Shown: one piece after another, positions 12,550 to 22,458 of the stretch
Numbering within the stretch: position 1 is the first letter of the stretch
Layout of the letters: the number at the start of each line of letters is the position of its first letter
Assembly: GCA_013433145.1 (NCBI GenBank)
Contig: CM024179.1
Coordinates: 7,227,300 to 7,291,299, forward strand
DNA: 64,000 nucleotides
Direction of reading: 5' to 3'
Source of the DNA: Ascaris suum
Taxonomy: Eukaryota > Nematoda > Chromadorea > Rhabditida > Ascarididae
The notes under the pieces: model-generated
What the model was told of the DNA's origin: nothing
Seen by the model: only the letters and a program-made list of their open reading frames with translations
Database searches by the model: none
Translations under genes and position numbers: made by a program

Positions 12550-12621
12550 GGTCCCGTGGTGTAGCGGTCAGCACTCAGGACTTTGAATCCTGCGACGGGA
12601 GTTCAAATCTCCCCGGGACCT
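12550..12621 (+). tRNA. tRNA-Gln (TTG)
   Basis: Intact copy. Confidence 0.95.
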
Positions 12622-13242
12622 CATACCTGGCCTTTGCGAACCAGGCGCAACACTATTTTAGAAATAATGTGGAAGCGGTTTCTTCTCAAGGTAGCCGAGG
12701 TGTTTCGAACACTATTTTCACAAAAAAAGTTTCCGAAGTGGTGATCCGTCCGAAACATTCGTAGATACCTGAGAATCCGCGGTCCCGTGGTGTAGCGGTC
12801 AGCACTCAGGACTCTGAATCCTGCGACGGAGTTCAAATCTCCCCGGGACCTGATACCTACGGCCGTTGCCAAACTGAAGCAACACTATTTTAGAAATAAT
12901 GTGGAAGCGGTTTCTTCTCAAGTAGCCGAGGTGTTTCGAACACTATTTTCACAAAAAAAGTTTCCGAAGTGGTCGATCCGTCCGAAACATTCGTAGATAC
13001 CTGAGAATCCGCGGTCCCGTGGTGTAGCGGTCAGCACTCAGGACTTTGAATCCTGCGACGGGAGTTCAAATCTCCCCGGACCTGAACCTACGCCGTTGCC
13101 AAACTGAAGCAACACTATTTTAGAAATAATGTGGAAGCGGTTTGTTCTCAAGGTAGCCGAGGTGTTTCGAACACTATTTTCACAAAAAAAGTTTCCGAAG
13201 TGGTGATCCGTCCGAAACATTCGTAGATACCTGAGAATCCGC

Positions 13243-13314
13243 GGTCCCGTGGTGTAGCGGTCAGCACTCAGGACTTTGAATCCTGCGACGGGAGTTCAAA
13301 TCTCCCCGGGACCT
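13243..13314 (+). tRNA. tRNA-Gln (TTG)
   Basis: Intact copy. Confidence 0.95.
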
Positions 13315-13933
13315 CATACCTGGCCTTTGCGAACCAGGCGCAACACTATTTTAAATAATGTGGAAGCGGTTTGTTCTCAAGGTAGCCGAGGTGTTTCGAA
13401 CACTATTTTCACAAAAAAAGTTTCCGAAGTGGTGATCCGTCCGAAACATTCGTAGATACCTGAGAATCCGCGGTCCCGTGGTGTAGCGGTCAGCACTCAG
13501 GACTCTGAATCCTGCGACGGGAGTTCAAATCTCCCCGGACCTGACACCTACGCCGTTGCCAAACTGAAGCAACACTATTTTAGAAATAATGTGGAAGCGG
13601 TTTCTTCTCAAGGTAGCCGAGGTGTTTCGAACACTATTTTCACAAAAAAAGTTTCCGAAGTGGTGATCCGTCCGAAACATTCGTAGATACCTGAGAATCC
13701 GCGGTCCCGTGGTGTAGCGGTCAGCACTCAGGACTTGAATCCTGCGACGGGAGTTCAAATCTCCCCGGGACCTCATACCTGGCCGTTGCCGAACCAGGCG
13801 CAACACTATTTTAGAAATAATGTGGAAGCGGTTTGTTCTCAAGGTAGCCGAGGTGTTTCGAACACTATTTTCACAAGAAAAGTTTCCGAAGTGGTGATCC
13901 GTCCGAAACATTCGTAGATACCTGAGAATCCGC

Positions 13934-14005
13934 GGTCCCGTGGTGTAGCGGTCAGCACTCAGGACTTTGAATCCTGCGACGGGAGTTCAAATCTCCCCGG
14001 GACCT
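13934..14005 (+). tRNA. tRNA-Gln (TTG)
   Basis: Intact copy. Confidence 0.95.
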
Positions 14006-14165
14006 GAAACCTACGGCGTTGCCAAACTGAAGCAACACTATTTTAGAAATAATGTGGAAGCGGTTTCTTCTCAACGTAGCCGAGGTGTTTCGAACACTAT
14101 TTTCACAAAAAAAGTTTCCGAAGTGGTGATCCGTCCGAAACATTCGTACATACATGAGACTCCGC

Positions 14166-14237
14166 GGTCCCGTGGTGTAGCGGTCAGCACTCAGGACTTT
14201 GAATCCTGCGACGGGAGTTCAAATCTCCCCGGGACCT
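14166..14237 (+). tRNA. tRNA-Gln (TTG)
   Basis: Intact copy. Confidence 0.95.
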
Positions 14238-14394
14238 CATACCTGCCTTTGCGAACCAGGCGCAACACTATTTTAGAAATAATGTGGAAGCGGTTTGTTC
14301 TCAAGGTAGCCGAGGTGTTTCGAACACTATTTTCACAAAAAAAGTTCCGAAGTGGTGATCCGTCCGAAACATTCGTAGACACCTGAGAATCCGC

Positions 14395-14466
14395 GGTCCC
14401 GTGGTGTAGCGGTCAGCACTCAGGACTTTGAATCCTGCGACGGGAGTTCAAATCTCCCCGGGACCT
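14395..14466 (+). tRNA. tRNA-Gln (TTG)
   Basis: Intact copy. Confidence 0.95.
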
Positions 14467-15085
14467 CTATACCTGGCCTTTGCGAAACATGCGCAACACT
14501 ATTTTAGAAATAATGTGGAAGCGGTTTCTTCTCAAGGTAGCCGAGGTGTTTCGAACACTATTTTCACAAAAAAACAAGTTTCCGAAGTGGTCGATCCGTC
14601 CGAAACATTCGTACATCCATGAGACTCCGCGGTCCCGTGGTGTAGCGGTAGCACTCAGGACTTTGAATCCTGCGACGGGAGTTCAAATCTCCCCGGGACC
14701 TCATACCTACGCGTTGCCAACTGAAGCAACACTATTTTAGAAATAATGTGGAAGCGGTTTCTCCTCAACGTAGCCGAGTGTTTCGAACACTATTTTCACA
14801 AAAAAAGTTCCGAAGTGGTGATCCGTCCGAAACATTCGTAGATACCTGAGAATCCGCGGTCCCGTGGTGTAGCGGTCAGCACTCAGGACTTGAATCCTGC
14901 GACGGAGTTCAAATCTCCCCGGGACCTCATACCTGGCCTTTGCGAACCAGGCGCAACACTATTTAGAAATAATGTGGAAGCGGTTTGTTCTCAAGGTAGC
15001 CGAGGTGTTTCGAACACTATTTTCACAAAAAAAGTTTCCGAAGTGGTGATCCGTCCGAAACATTCGTAGATACCTGAGAATCCGC

Positions 15086-15157
15086 GGTCCCGTGGTGTAG
15101 CGGTCAGCACTCAGGACTCTGAATCCTGCGACGGGAGTTCAAATCTCCCCGGGACCT
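15086..15157 (+). tRNA. tRNA-Gln (CTG)
   Basis: Intact copy. Confidence 0.95.
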
Positions 15158-16927
15158 GACATACCGACGCCGTTGCCAAACTGAAGCAACACTATTTTAG
15201 AAATAATGTGGAAGCGGTTTCTCCTCAAGGTAGCCGAGGTGTTTCGAACACTATTTTCACAAAAAAAGTTTCCGAAGTGGTGATCCGTCCGAAACATTCG
15301 TAGATACCTGAGAATCCGCGGTCCCGTGGTGTAGCGGTCAGCACTCAGGACTTTGAATCCTGCGACGGAGTTTCAAATCTCCCCGGACCTCATACCTGGC
15401 CGTTGCGAAACAGGCGCAACACTATTTTAGAAATAATGTGGAAGCGGTTTGTTCTCAGGTAGCCGAGGTGTTTCGAACACTATTTTCACAAGAAAAGTTT
15501 CCGAAGTGGTGATCCGTCCGAAACATTCGTAGATACCTGAGAATCCGCGGTCCCGTGGTGTAGCGGTCAGCACTCAGGACTTTGAATCCTGCGACGGAGT
15601 TCAAATCTCCCCGGGACCTCATACCTGGCCTTTGCGAACCAGCGCAACACTATTTTAGAAATAATGTGGAAGCGGTTTGTTCTCAAGGTAGCCGAGGTGT
15701 TTCGAACTCTATTTTCACAAAAAAAGTTTCCGAAGTGGTGATCCGTCCGAAACATTCGTAGATACCTGAGAATCCGCGGTCCCGTGTGTAGCGGTCAGCA
15801 CTCAGGACTCTGAATCCTGCGACGGGAGTTCAAATCTCCCCGGGACCTGACACCTACGGCCGTTCCAAACTGAAGCAACACTATTTTAGAAATAATGTGG
15901 AAGCGGTTTTTCCTCAAGGTAGCCGAGGTGTTTCGAACACTATTTTCACAAAAAAAGTTTCCGAAGTGGTGATCCGTCCGAAACATTCGTAGATACCTGA
16001 GAATCCGCGGTCCCGTGGTGTAGCGGTCAGCACTCAGGACTTTGAATCCTGCGACGGGAGTTCAAATCTCCCCGGACCTCATACCTGGCCTTTGCGAACC
16101 AGGCGCAACACTATTTTAGAAATAATGTGAAGCGGTTTGTTCTCAAGGTAGCCGAGGTGTTTCGAACCTCTATTTCACAAAAAAAGTTTCCGAAGAAGTG
16201 GTGATCCGTCCGAAACATTCGTAGATACCTGAGAATCCGCGGTCCCGTGGTGTAGCGGTCAGCACTCAGGACTTGAATCCTGCGACGGGAGTTCAAATCT
16301 CCCCGGGACCTGATACCTGGCCTTTGCGAACCAGGCCAACACTATTTTAGAATAATGTGGAAGCGGTTTCTTCTCAAGTAGCCGAGGTGTTTCGAACACT
16401 ATTTTCACAAAAAAAGTTTCCGAAGTGGTGATCCGTCCGAAACATTCGTAGATACCTGAGAATCCGCGTCCCGTGGTAGCGGTCAGCACTCAGGACTCTG
16501 AATCCTGCGACGGGAGTTCAAATCTCCCCGGGACCTGACACCTACGCCTTGCCAAACTGAAGCAACACTATTTTAGAAATAATGTGGAAGCGGTTTGTTC
16601 TCAAGGTAGCCGAGGTGTTTCGAACACTATTTTCACAAAAAAAGTTTCCGAAGTGGTGATCCGTCCGAAACATTCGTAGATACCTGAGAATCCGCGGTCC
16701 CGTGGTGTAGCGGTCAGCACTCAGGACTGTTGAATCCTGCGACGGGAGTTCAAATCTCCCCGGGACCTCATACCTGGCCGTTTGCGACCAGGCGCAACAC
16801 TATTTTAGAAATAATGTGGAAGCGGTTTGTTCTCAAGGTAGCCGAGGTGTTCGAACACTATTTTTCACAAAAAAAGTTTCCGAAGTGGTGATCCGTCCGA
16901 AACATTCGTAGATACCTGAGAATCCGC

Positions 16928-16986
16928 GGTCCCGTGGTGTAGCGGTCAGCACTCAGGACTCTGAATCCTGCGACGGGAGTTCAAAT
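16928..16986 (+). pseudogene. tRNA-Gln (CTG) truncated in T arm
   Basis: Normal up to the T loop, then the sequence switches abruptly to the A-rich patch. Confidence 0.85.
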
Positions 16987-17255
16987 TGGTGGTCAAACCT
17001 AAAATTAAAAAAATAAAAAAAGAAGGAACAGGCTTTACAAAAAAAAAGAAATAAAGCAAAAAAAAAGCAAACGTAGAAAAGTGTTTCGAAAAATATCTCA
17101 ATCAAAAATAGACGAAGAAAAATCGAACGGAAAATAAAAAAAAAATTTTGTTTTCAAAGAAAAATATTTTAAAAAATAAATGAGATTTTAAAAATAAAAA
17201 AAAAAATTTCCGAAGTTGTGAACTCAAAAAATTTGCAATCCTTGAAAGGAAAAAT
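16987..17255 (+). other. A-rich scrambled repeat unit inside the array
   Basis: About one unit length is replaced by A-rich sequence that still keeps the unit's skeleton. A piece near 17080 matches the GTGTTTCGAA part of the spacer. TTTCCGAAG near 17207 matches the later spacer. The 3' end runs back into a normal T arm and acceptor. It is either a heavily mutated unit or poor consensus at an assembly seam. Confidence 0.8.
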
Positions 17256-17268
17256 CTCCCCGGGACCT
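17235..17268 (+). pseudogene. tRNA-Gln 3' half only
   Basis: Degenerate anticodon-stem remnant followed by a normal acceptor 3' strand ending at 17268; the 5' half is unrecognisable. Confidence 0.75.
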
Positions 17269-17426
17269 CATACCTACGCCTTTGCGAACTGAGCAACACT
17301 ATTTTAGAAATAATGTGGAAGCGGTTTGTTCTCAAGGTAGCCGAGGTGTTTCGAACACTATTTTCACAAAAAAAGTTTCCGAAGTGGTGATCCGTCCGAA
17401 ACATTCGTAGATACCTGAGAATCCGC

Positions 17427-17498
17427 GGTCCCGTGGTGTAGCGGTCAGCACTCAGGACTCTGAATCCTGCGACGGGAGTTCAAATCTCCCCGGGACCT
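17427..17498 (+). tRNA. tRNA-Gln (CTG)
   Basis: Intact copy; first unit after the A-rich patch. Confidence 0.95.
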
Positions 17499-17656
17499 GA
17501 TACCTACGCCGTTGCGAAACTGAAGCAACACTATTTTAGAAATAATGTGGAAGCGGTTTGTTCTCAAGAGCCGAGGTGTTTCGAACACTATTTTCACAAA
17601 AAAAGTTTCCGAAGTGGTGATCCGTCCGAAACATTCGTAGATACCTGAGAATCCGC

Positions 17657-17728
17657 GGTCCCGTGGTGTAGCGGTCAGCACTCAGGACTTTGAATCCTGC
17701 GACGGGAGTTCAAATCTCCCCGGGACCT
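17657..17728 (+). tRNA. tRNA-Gln (TTG)
   Basis: Intact copy. Confidence 0.95.
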
Positions 17729-17886
17729 GAACCTACGCCGTTGCCAACCTGAAGCAACACTATTTTAGAAATAATGTGGAAGCGGTTTGTTCTCAAGGTA
17801 GCCGAGGTGTTTCGAACACTATTTTCACAAAAAAAGTTTCCGAAGTGGTGATCCGTCCGAAACATTCGTAGATACTGAGAATCCGC

Positions 17887-17958
17887 GGTCCCGTGGTGTA
17901 GCGGTCAGCACTCAGGACTTTGAATCCTGCGACGGGAGTTCAAATCTCCCCGGGACCT
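17887..17958 (+). tRNA. tRNA-Gln (TTG)
   Basis: Intact copy. Confidence 0.95.
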
Positions 17959-18352
17959 CATACCTGGCCTTTGCCAAACCAGAAGCAACACAATTTTAGA
18001 AATAATGTGGAAGCGGTTTGTTCTCAAGGTAGCCGAGGTGTTTCGAACACTATTTTCACAAAAAAAGTTTCCGAAGTGGTGATCCGTCCGAAACATTCGT
18101 AGATACCTGAGAATCCGCGGTCCCGTGGTGTAGCGGTCAGCACTCAGGACTCTGAATCCTGCGACGGGAGTTCAAATCTCCCCGGACCTCATACGCTGGG
18201 CCGTTGCCAAAACTAAGCAACACTATTTTAGAAATAATGTGGAAGCGGTTTGTTCTCTCAAGGTAGCCGAGGTGTTTCGAACACTATTTTCACAAAAAAA
18301 GTTTCCGAAGTGGTGATCCGTCCGAAACATTCGTAGATACCTGAGAATCCGC

Positions 18353-18424
18353 GGTCCCGTGGTGTAGCGGTCAGCACTCAGGACTTTGAATCCTGCGACG
18401 GGAGTTCAAATCTCCCCGGGACCT
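18353..18424 (+). tRNA. tRNA-Gln (TTG)
   Basis: Intact copy. Confidence 0.95.
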
Positions 18425-18810
18425 CATACCTGCCGTTGCGAACTGCGCAACACTATTTTAGAAATAATGTGGAAGCGGTTTCTTCTCAAGGTAGCCGAGG
18501 TGTTTTCGAACACTATTTTCACAAAAAAAGTTTCCGAAGTGGTGATCCGTCCGAAACATTCGTAGATACCTGAGAATCCGCGGTCCCGTGGTGTAGCGGT
18601 CAGCACTCAGGACTTTGAATCCTGCGACGGAGTTCAAATCTCCCCGGGACCTCATACCTGGCCTTTGCGAAACCAGGCGCAACACTATTTTAGAAATAAT
18701 GGAAGCGGTTTCTTCTCAAGGTAGCCGAGGTGTTTCGAACACTATTTTCACAAAAAAAGTTTCCGAAGTGGTGATCCGTCCGAAACATTCGTAGATACCT
18801 GAGAATCCGC

Positions 18811-18882
18811 GGTCCCGTGGTGTAGCGGTCAGCACTCAGGACTTTGAATCCTGCGACGGGAGTTCAAATCTCCCCGGGACCT
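18811..18882 (+). tRNA. tRNA-Gln (TTG)
   Basis: Intact copy. Confidence 0.95.
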
Positions 18883-20191
18883 CACACCTACGCCTTTGCG
18901 AAACGGCGCAACACTATTTTAGAAATAATGTGGAAGCGGTTTGTTCTCAAGGTAGCCGAGGTGTTTCGAACACTATTTTCACAAAAAAAGTTTCCGAAGT
19001 GGTGATCCGTCCGAAACATTCGTAGATACCTGAGAATCCGCGGTCCCGTGGGTGTAGCGGTCAGCACTCAGGACTGAATCCTGCGACGGGAGTTCAAATC
19101 TCCCCGGGACCTCATACCTACGCCGTTGCGAACCAGGCGCAACACTATTTTAGAAATAATGTGGAAGCGGTTTGTTCTCAAGGTAGCCGAGGTGTTTCGA
19201 ACACTATTTTCACAAAAAAAGTTTCCGAAGTGGTGATCCGTCCGAAACATTCGTAGATACCTGAGAATCCGCGGTCCCGTGGGTAGCGGTCAGCACTCAG
19301 GACTTTGAATCCTGCGACGGGAGTTCAAATCTCCCCGGACCTCATACCTGCCTTTGCGAACCAGGCGCAACACTATTTTAGAAATAATGTGGAAGCGGTT
19401 TGTTCTCAAGGTAGCCGAGGTGTTTCGAACACTATTTTCACAAAAAAAGTTTCCGAAGTGGTGATCCGTCCGAAAACATTCGTAGATACCTGAGAATCCG
19501 CGTCCCGTGGTGTAGCGGTCAGCACTCAGGACTTTGAATCCTGCGACGGGAGTTCAAATCTCCCCGGGACCTCATACCTGGCCGTTGCGAACTGGCGCAA
19601 CACTATTTTAGAAATAATGGGGAAAGCGGTTTCTTCTCAAGGTAGCCGAGGTGTTTTCGAACACTATTTTCACAAAAAAAGTTTCCGAAGTGGTGATCCG
19701 TCCGAAACATTCGTAGATACCTGAGAATCCGCGGTCCCGTGGTGTAGCGGTCAGCACTCAGGACTTTGAATCCTGCGACGGAGTTCAAATCTCCCCGGGA
19801 CCTGAACACCTACCCGTTGCCAAACTGAAGCAACACTATTTTAGAAATAATTGGAAGCGGTTTCTCCTCAAGGTAGCCGAGGTGTTTCGAACACTATTTT
19901 CACAAAAAAAGTTTCCGAAGTGGTGATCCGTCCGAAACATTCGTAGATACCTGAGAATCCGCGGTCCCGTGTGTAGCGGTCAGCACTCAGGACTCTGAAT
20001 CCTGCGACGGGAGTTCAAATCTCCCCGGGACCTGACACCTACGCGCCGTTGCCAAACTGAAGCAACGCTATTTTAAATAATGTGGAAGCGGTTTGTTCTC
20101 AAGGTAGCCGAGGTGTTTCGAACACTATTTTCACAAAAAAAGTTTCCGAAGTGGTGATCCGTCCGAAACATTCGTAATACCGAGAATCCGC

Positions 20192-20263
20192 GGTCCCGTG
20201 GTGTAGCGGTCAGCACTCAGGACTCTGAATCCTGCGACGGGAGTTCAAATCTCCCCGGGACCT
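20192..20263 (+). tRNA. tRNA-Gln (CTG)
   Basis: Intact copy; the last indel-free copy before the right end of the array. Confidence 0.95.
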
Positions 20264-22030
20264 GACACCTACGCCGTTGCCAAACTGAAGCAACACTATT
20301 TTAGAAATAATGTGGAAGCGTTTGTTCTCTCAAGGTAGCCGAGGTGTTTCGAACACTATTTTCACAAAAAAAGTTTCCGAAGTGGTGATCCGTCCGAAAC
20401 ATTCGTAGATACCTGAGAATGCGCGGTCCCGTGGTGTAGCGGTCAGCACTCAGGACTTTGAATCCTGCGACGGGAGTTCAAATCTCCCCGGACCTGACAC
20501 TACGCCGTTGCCAAACTGAAGCAACACTATTTTAGAAATAATGTGGAAGCGGTTTGTTCTCAAGGTAGCCGAGGTGTTCGAACACTATTTTCACAAAAAA
20601 AGTTTCCGAAGTGGTGATCCGTCCGAAACATTCGTAGATACCTGAGAATCCGCGGTCCCGTGGTGTAGCGGTCAGCACTCAGGACTCTGAATCCTGCGAC
20701 GGAGTTGAAATCTCCCCGGACCTGACACCTACGCCGTTGCCAAACAGAAGCAACACTATTTTAGAAATAATGTGGAAGCGGTTTGTTCTCAAGGTAGCCG
20801 AGGTGTTTCGAACACTATTTTCACAAAAAAAGTTTCCGAAGTGGTGATCCGTCCGAAACATTCGTAGATACCTGAGAATCCGCGTCCCGTGGTGTAGCGG
20901 TCAGCACTCAGGACTTTGAATCCTGCGACGGGAGTTCAAATCTCCCCGGACCTCATACCTGGCCTTTGCGAACCAGGCGCAACACTATTTTAGAAATAAA
21001 TGTGGAAGCGGTTTCTTCTCAAGGTAGCCGAGGTGTTTCGAAACACTATTTCACAAAAAAGTTTCCGAATTGGTGATCCGTCCGAAACATTCGTAGATAC
21101 CTGAGAATCCGCGGTCCCGTGGTGTAGCGGTCAGCACTCAGGACTCTGAATCCTGCGACGGGAGTTCAAATCTCCCCGGACCTGACACCTACGCCGTTGC
21201 CAAACTGAAGCAACACTATTTTAGAAATAATGTGGAAGCGGTTTCTCTCTCAACGTAGCCGAGGTGTTTCGAACACTATTTTCACAAAAAAAGTTTCCGA
21301 AGTGGTGATCCGTCCGAAACATTCGTAGATACCTGAGAATCCGCGTCCCGTGGTGTAGCGGTCAGCACTCAGACTTTGAATCCTGCGACGGGAGTTCAAA
21401 TCTCCCCGGGACCTCATACCTGGCCTTTGCGAACCAGGCGCAACACTATTTGAAATAATGTGGAAGCGGTTTCTCCTCAACGTAGCCGAGGTGTTTCGAA
21501 CACTATTTTCACAAAAAAAGTTTCCGAAGTGGTGATCCGTCCGAAACAATCGTAGATACCTAAGAATCCGCGGTCCCGTGGTGTAGCGGTCAGCACTCAG
21601 GACTCTGAATCCTGCGACGGGAGTTCAAATCTCCCGGGACCTGACCACCTACGCCGTTGCCAAACTGAAGCAACACTATTTTAGAAATAATGTGGAAGCG
21701 GTTTCTTCTCAACGTAGCCGAGTGTTTCGAACACTATTTTCACAAAAAAAGTTTCCGAAGTGGTGATCCGTCCGAAACATTCGTAGATACCTGAGATTCC
21801 GCGGTCCCGGGTGTAGCGGTCAGCACTCAGGACTCTGAATCCTGCGACCGGAGTTCAAATCTCCCCGGGACCTCATGCCTGCGCCTTGCCAAGCGGACGC
21901 AACACTATTTAGAAATAATGTGGAAGCAGTTTCTTCTCAAACTAGGCGAGATGTTTCGAAGATTTTTTTACAAAAAAGTTTCCAAGGTAGGCGATCTCTC
22001 CGAAACATTCGTACATCCATGAGATTCCGC

Positions 22031-22088
22031 GGTCCCGTGGTGTAGCACTCTGAAGCCTGTTACAGGAGTTCAAATCTCCTCGCGACCT
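22031..22088 (+). pseudogene. tRNA-Gln pseudogene at array edge
   Basis: The D loop and D stem 3' side are deleted and the anticodon stem and variable loop are substituted, although the T loop is kept. The surrounding spacer is also diverged. Confidence 0.85.
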
Positions 22089-22244
22089 CAGACCTGCGCC
22101 GTTGTCATGTTTAACCCAGAATATCTCACAAACAAGTGGAAGCGGTTTCTTCTCAAGGTAGCCATTTTTCGAACATTATTTTTACAAAAAAGTTTCCGAA
22201 GTGGCCGATCCATCCGAAAGATTCCTATATCCATGGGATTCCGC

Positions 22245-22314
22245 GGTCCCGTGGTGTAGCGGTCAGCACTCAGGACTCTAATCCTGCGACCGGAGTTCAA
22301 ATCTCACCGGACCT
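22245..22314 (+). pseudogene. Last tRNA-Gln copy, degenerate
   Basis: Anticodon loop is shortened to CTCTAA, the T stem is mismatched (CTCAC) and the acceptor is short. Spacer similarity fades out at about 22458. Confidence 0.8.
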
Positions 22315-22458
22315 CATGCCTAAGCCGTTGTCATCTTGAAACAACACTATATTACAAACAATGCGGAAGCGGTTTGTTCTGAAGGTAGGCGAGGTGTTTC
22401 CAACATTATTTTCACACAATGTTTCGGAAGTAGTCGATCCGTCCGAAATATTTTCAAA

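Larger units (their letters stand above)
1..22458 (+). repeat. Tandem array of ~98 tRNA-Gln units (~230 bp each)
   Basis: A ~230 bp unit repeats head to tail without a break from the left edge to about 22458. Each unit has a 72-bp tRNA-Gln gene and a spacer of about 158 bp. The tRNA folds as a standard cloverleaf: acceptor GGTCCCG/CGGGACC, D stem GTGT/GCAC, anticodon stem CAGGA/TCCTG with loop CTTTGAA (TTG) or CTCTGAA (CTG), and T stem GGGAG/CTCCC with loop TTCAAAT. A T4 run about 35 bp after the tRNA could end Pol III transcription. Copies with small indels start at 870, 1331, 1792, 2947, 3407, 4098, 4558, 5017, 6821, 7512, 7977, 8205, 9127, 9360, 9792, 10251, 11638, 11869, 12093, 12320, 12781, 13013, 13472, 13703, 14631, 14858, 15320, 15549, 15778, 16009, 16241, 16468, 16696, 18119, 18582, 19042, 19273, 19502, 19733, 19963, 20425, 20654, 20884, 21113, 21345, 21572 and 21803. 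The commonest defects are loss of one G in the acceptor 3' strand and loss of one T in the anticodon loop. Confidence 0.97.

Noticed and set aside
432..22339. Dozens of 60-139 codon open frames repeated through the array
   Set aside because: They recur once per unit, on both strands, because the repeat happens to lack stops in some frames. They read through the tRNA genes and change whenever a unit has an indel.
1..22458. CRISPR array or telomeric repeat
   Set aside because: The unit is ~230 bp with a folded tRNA in every copy. There are no short repeats with unique spacers and no TTAGGC runs.
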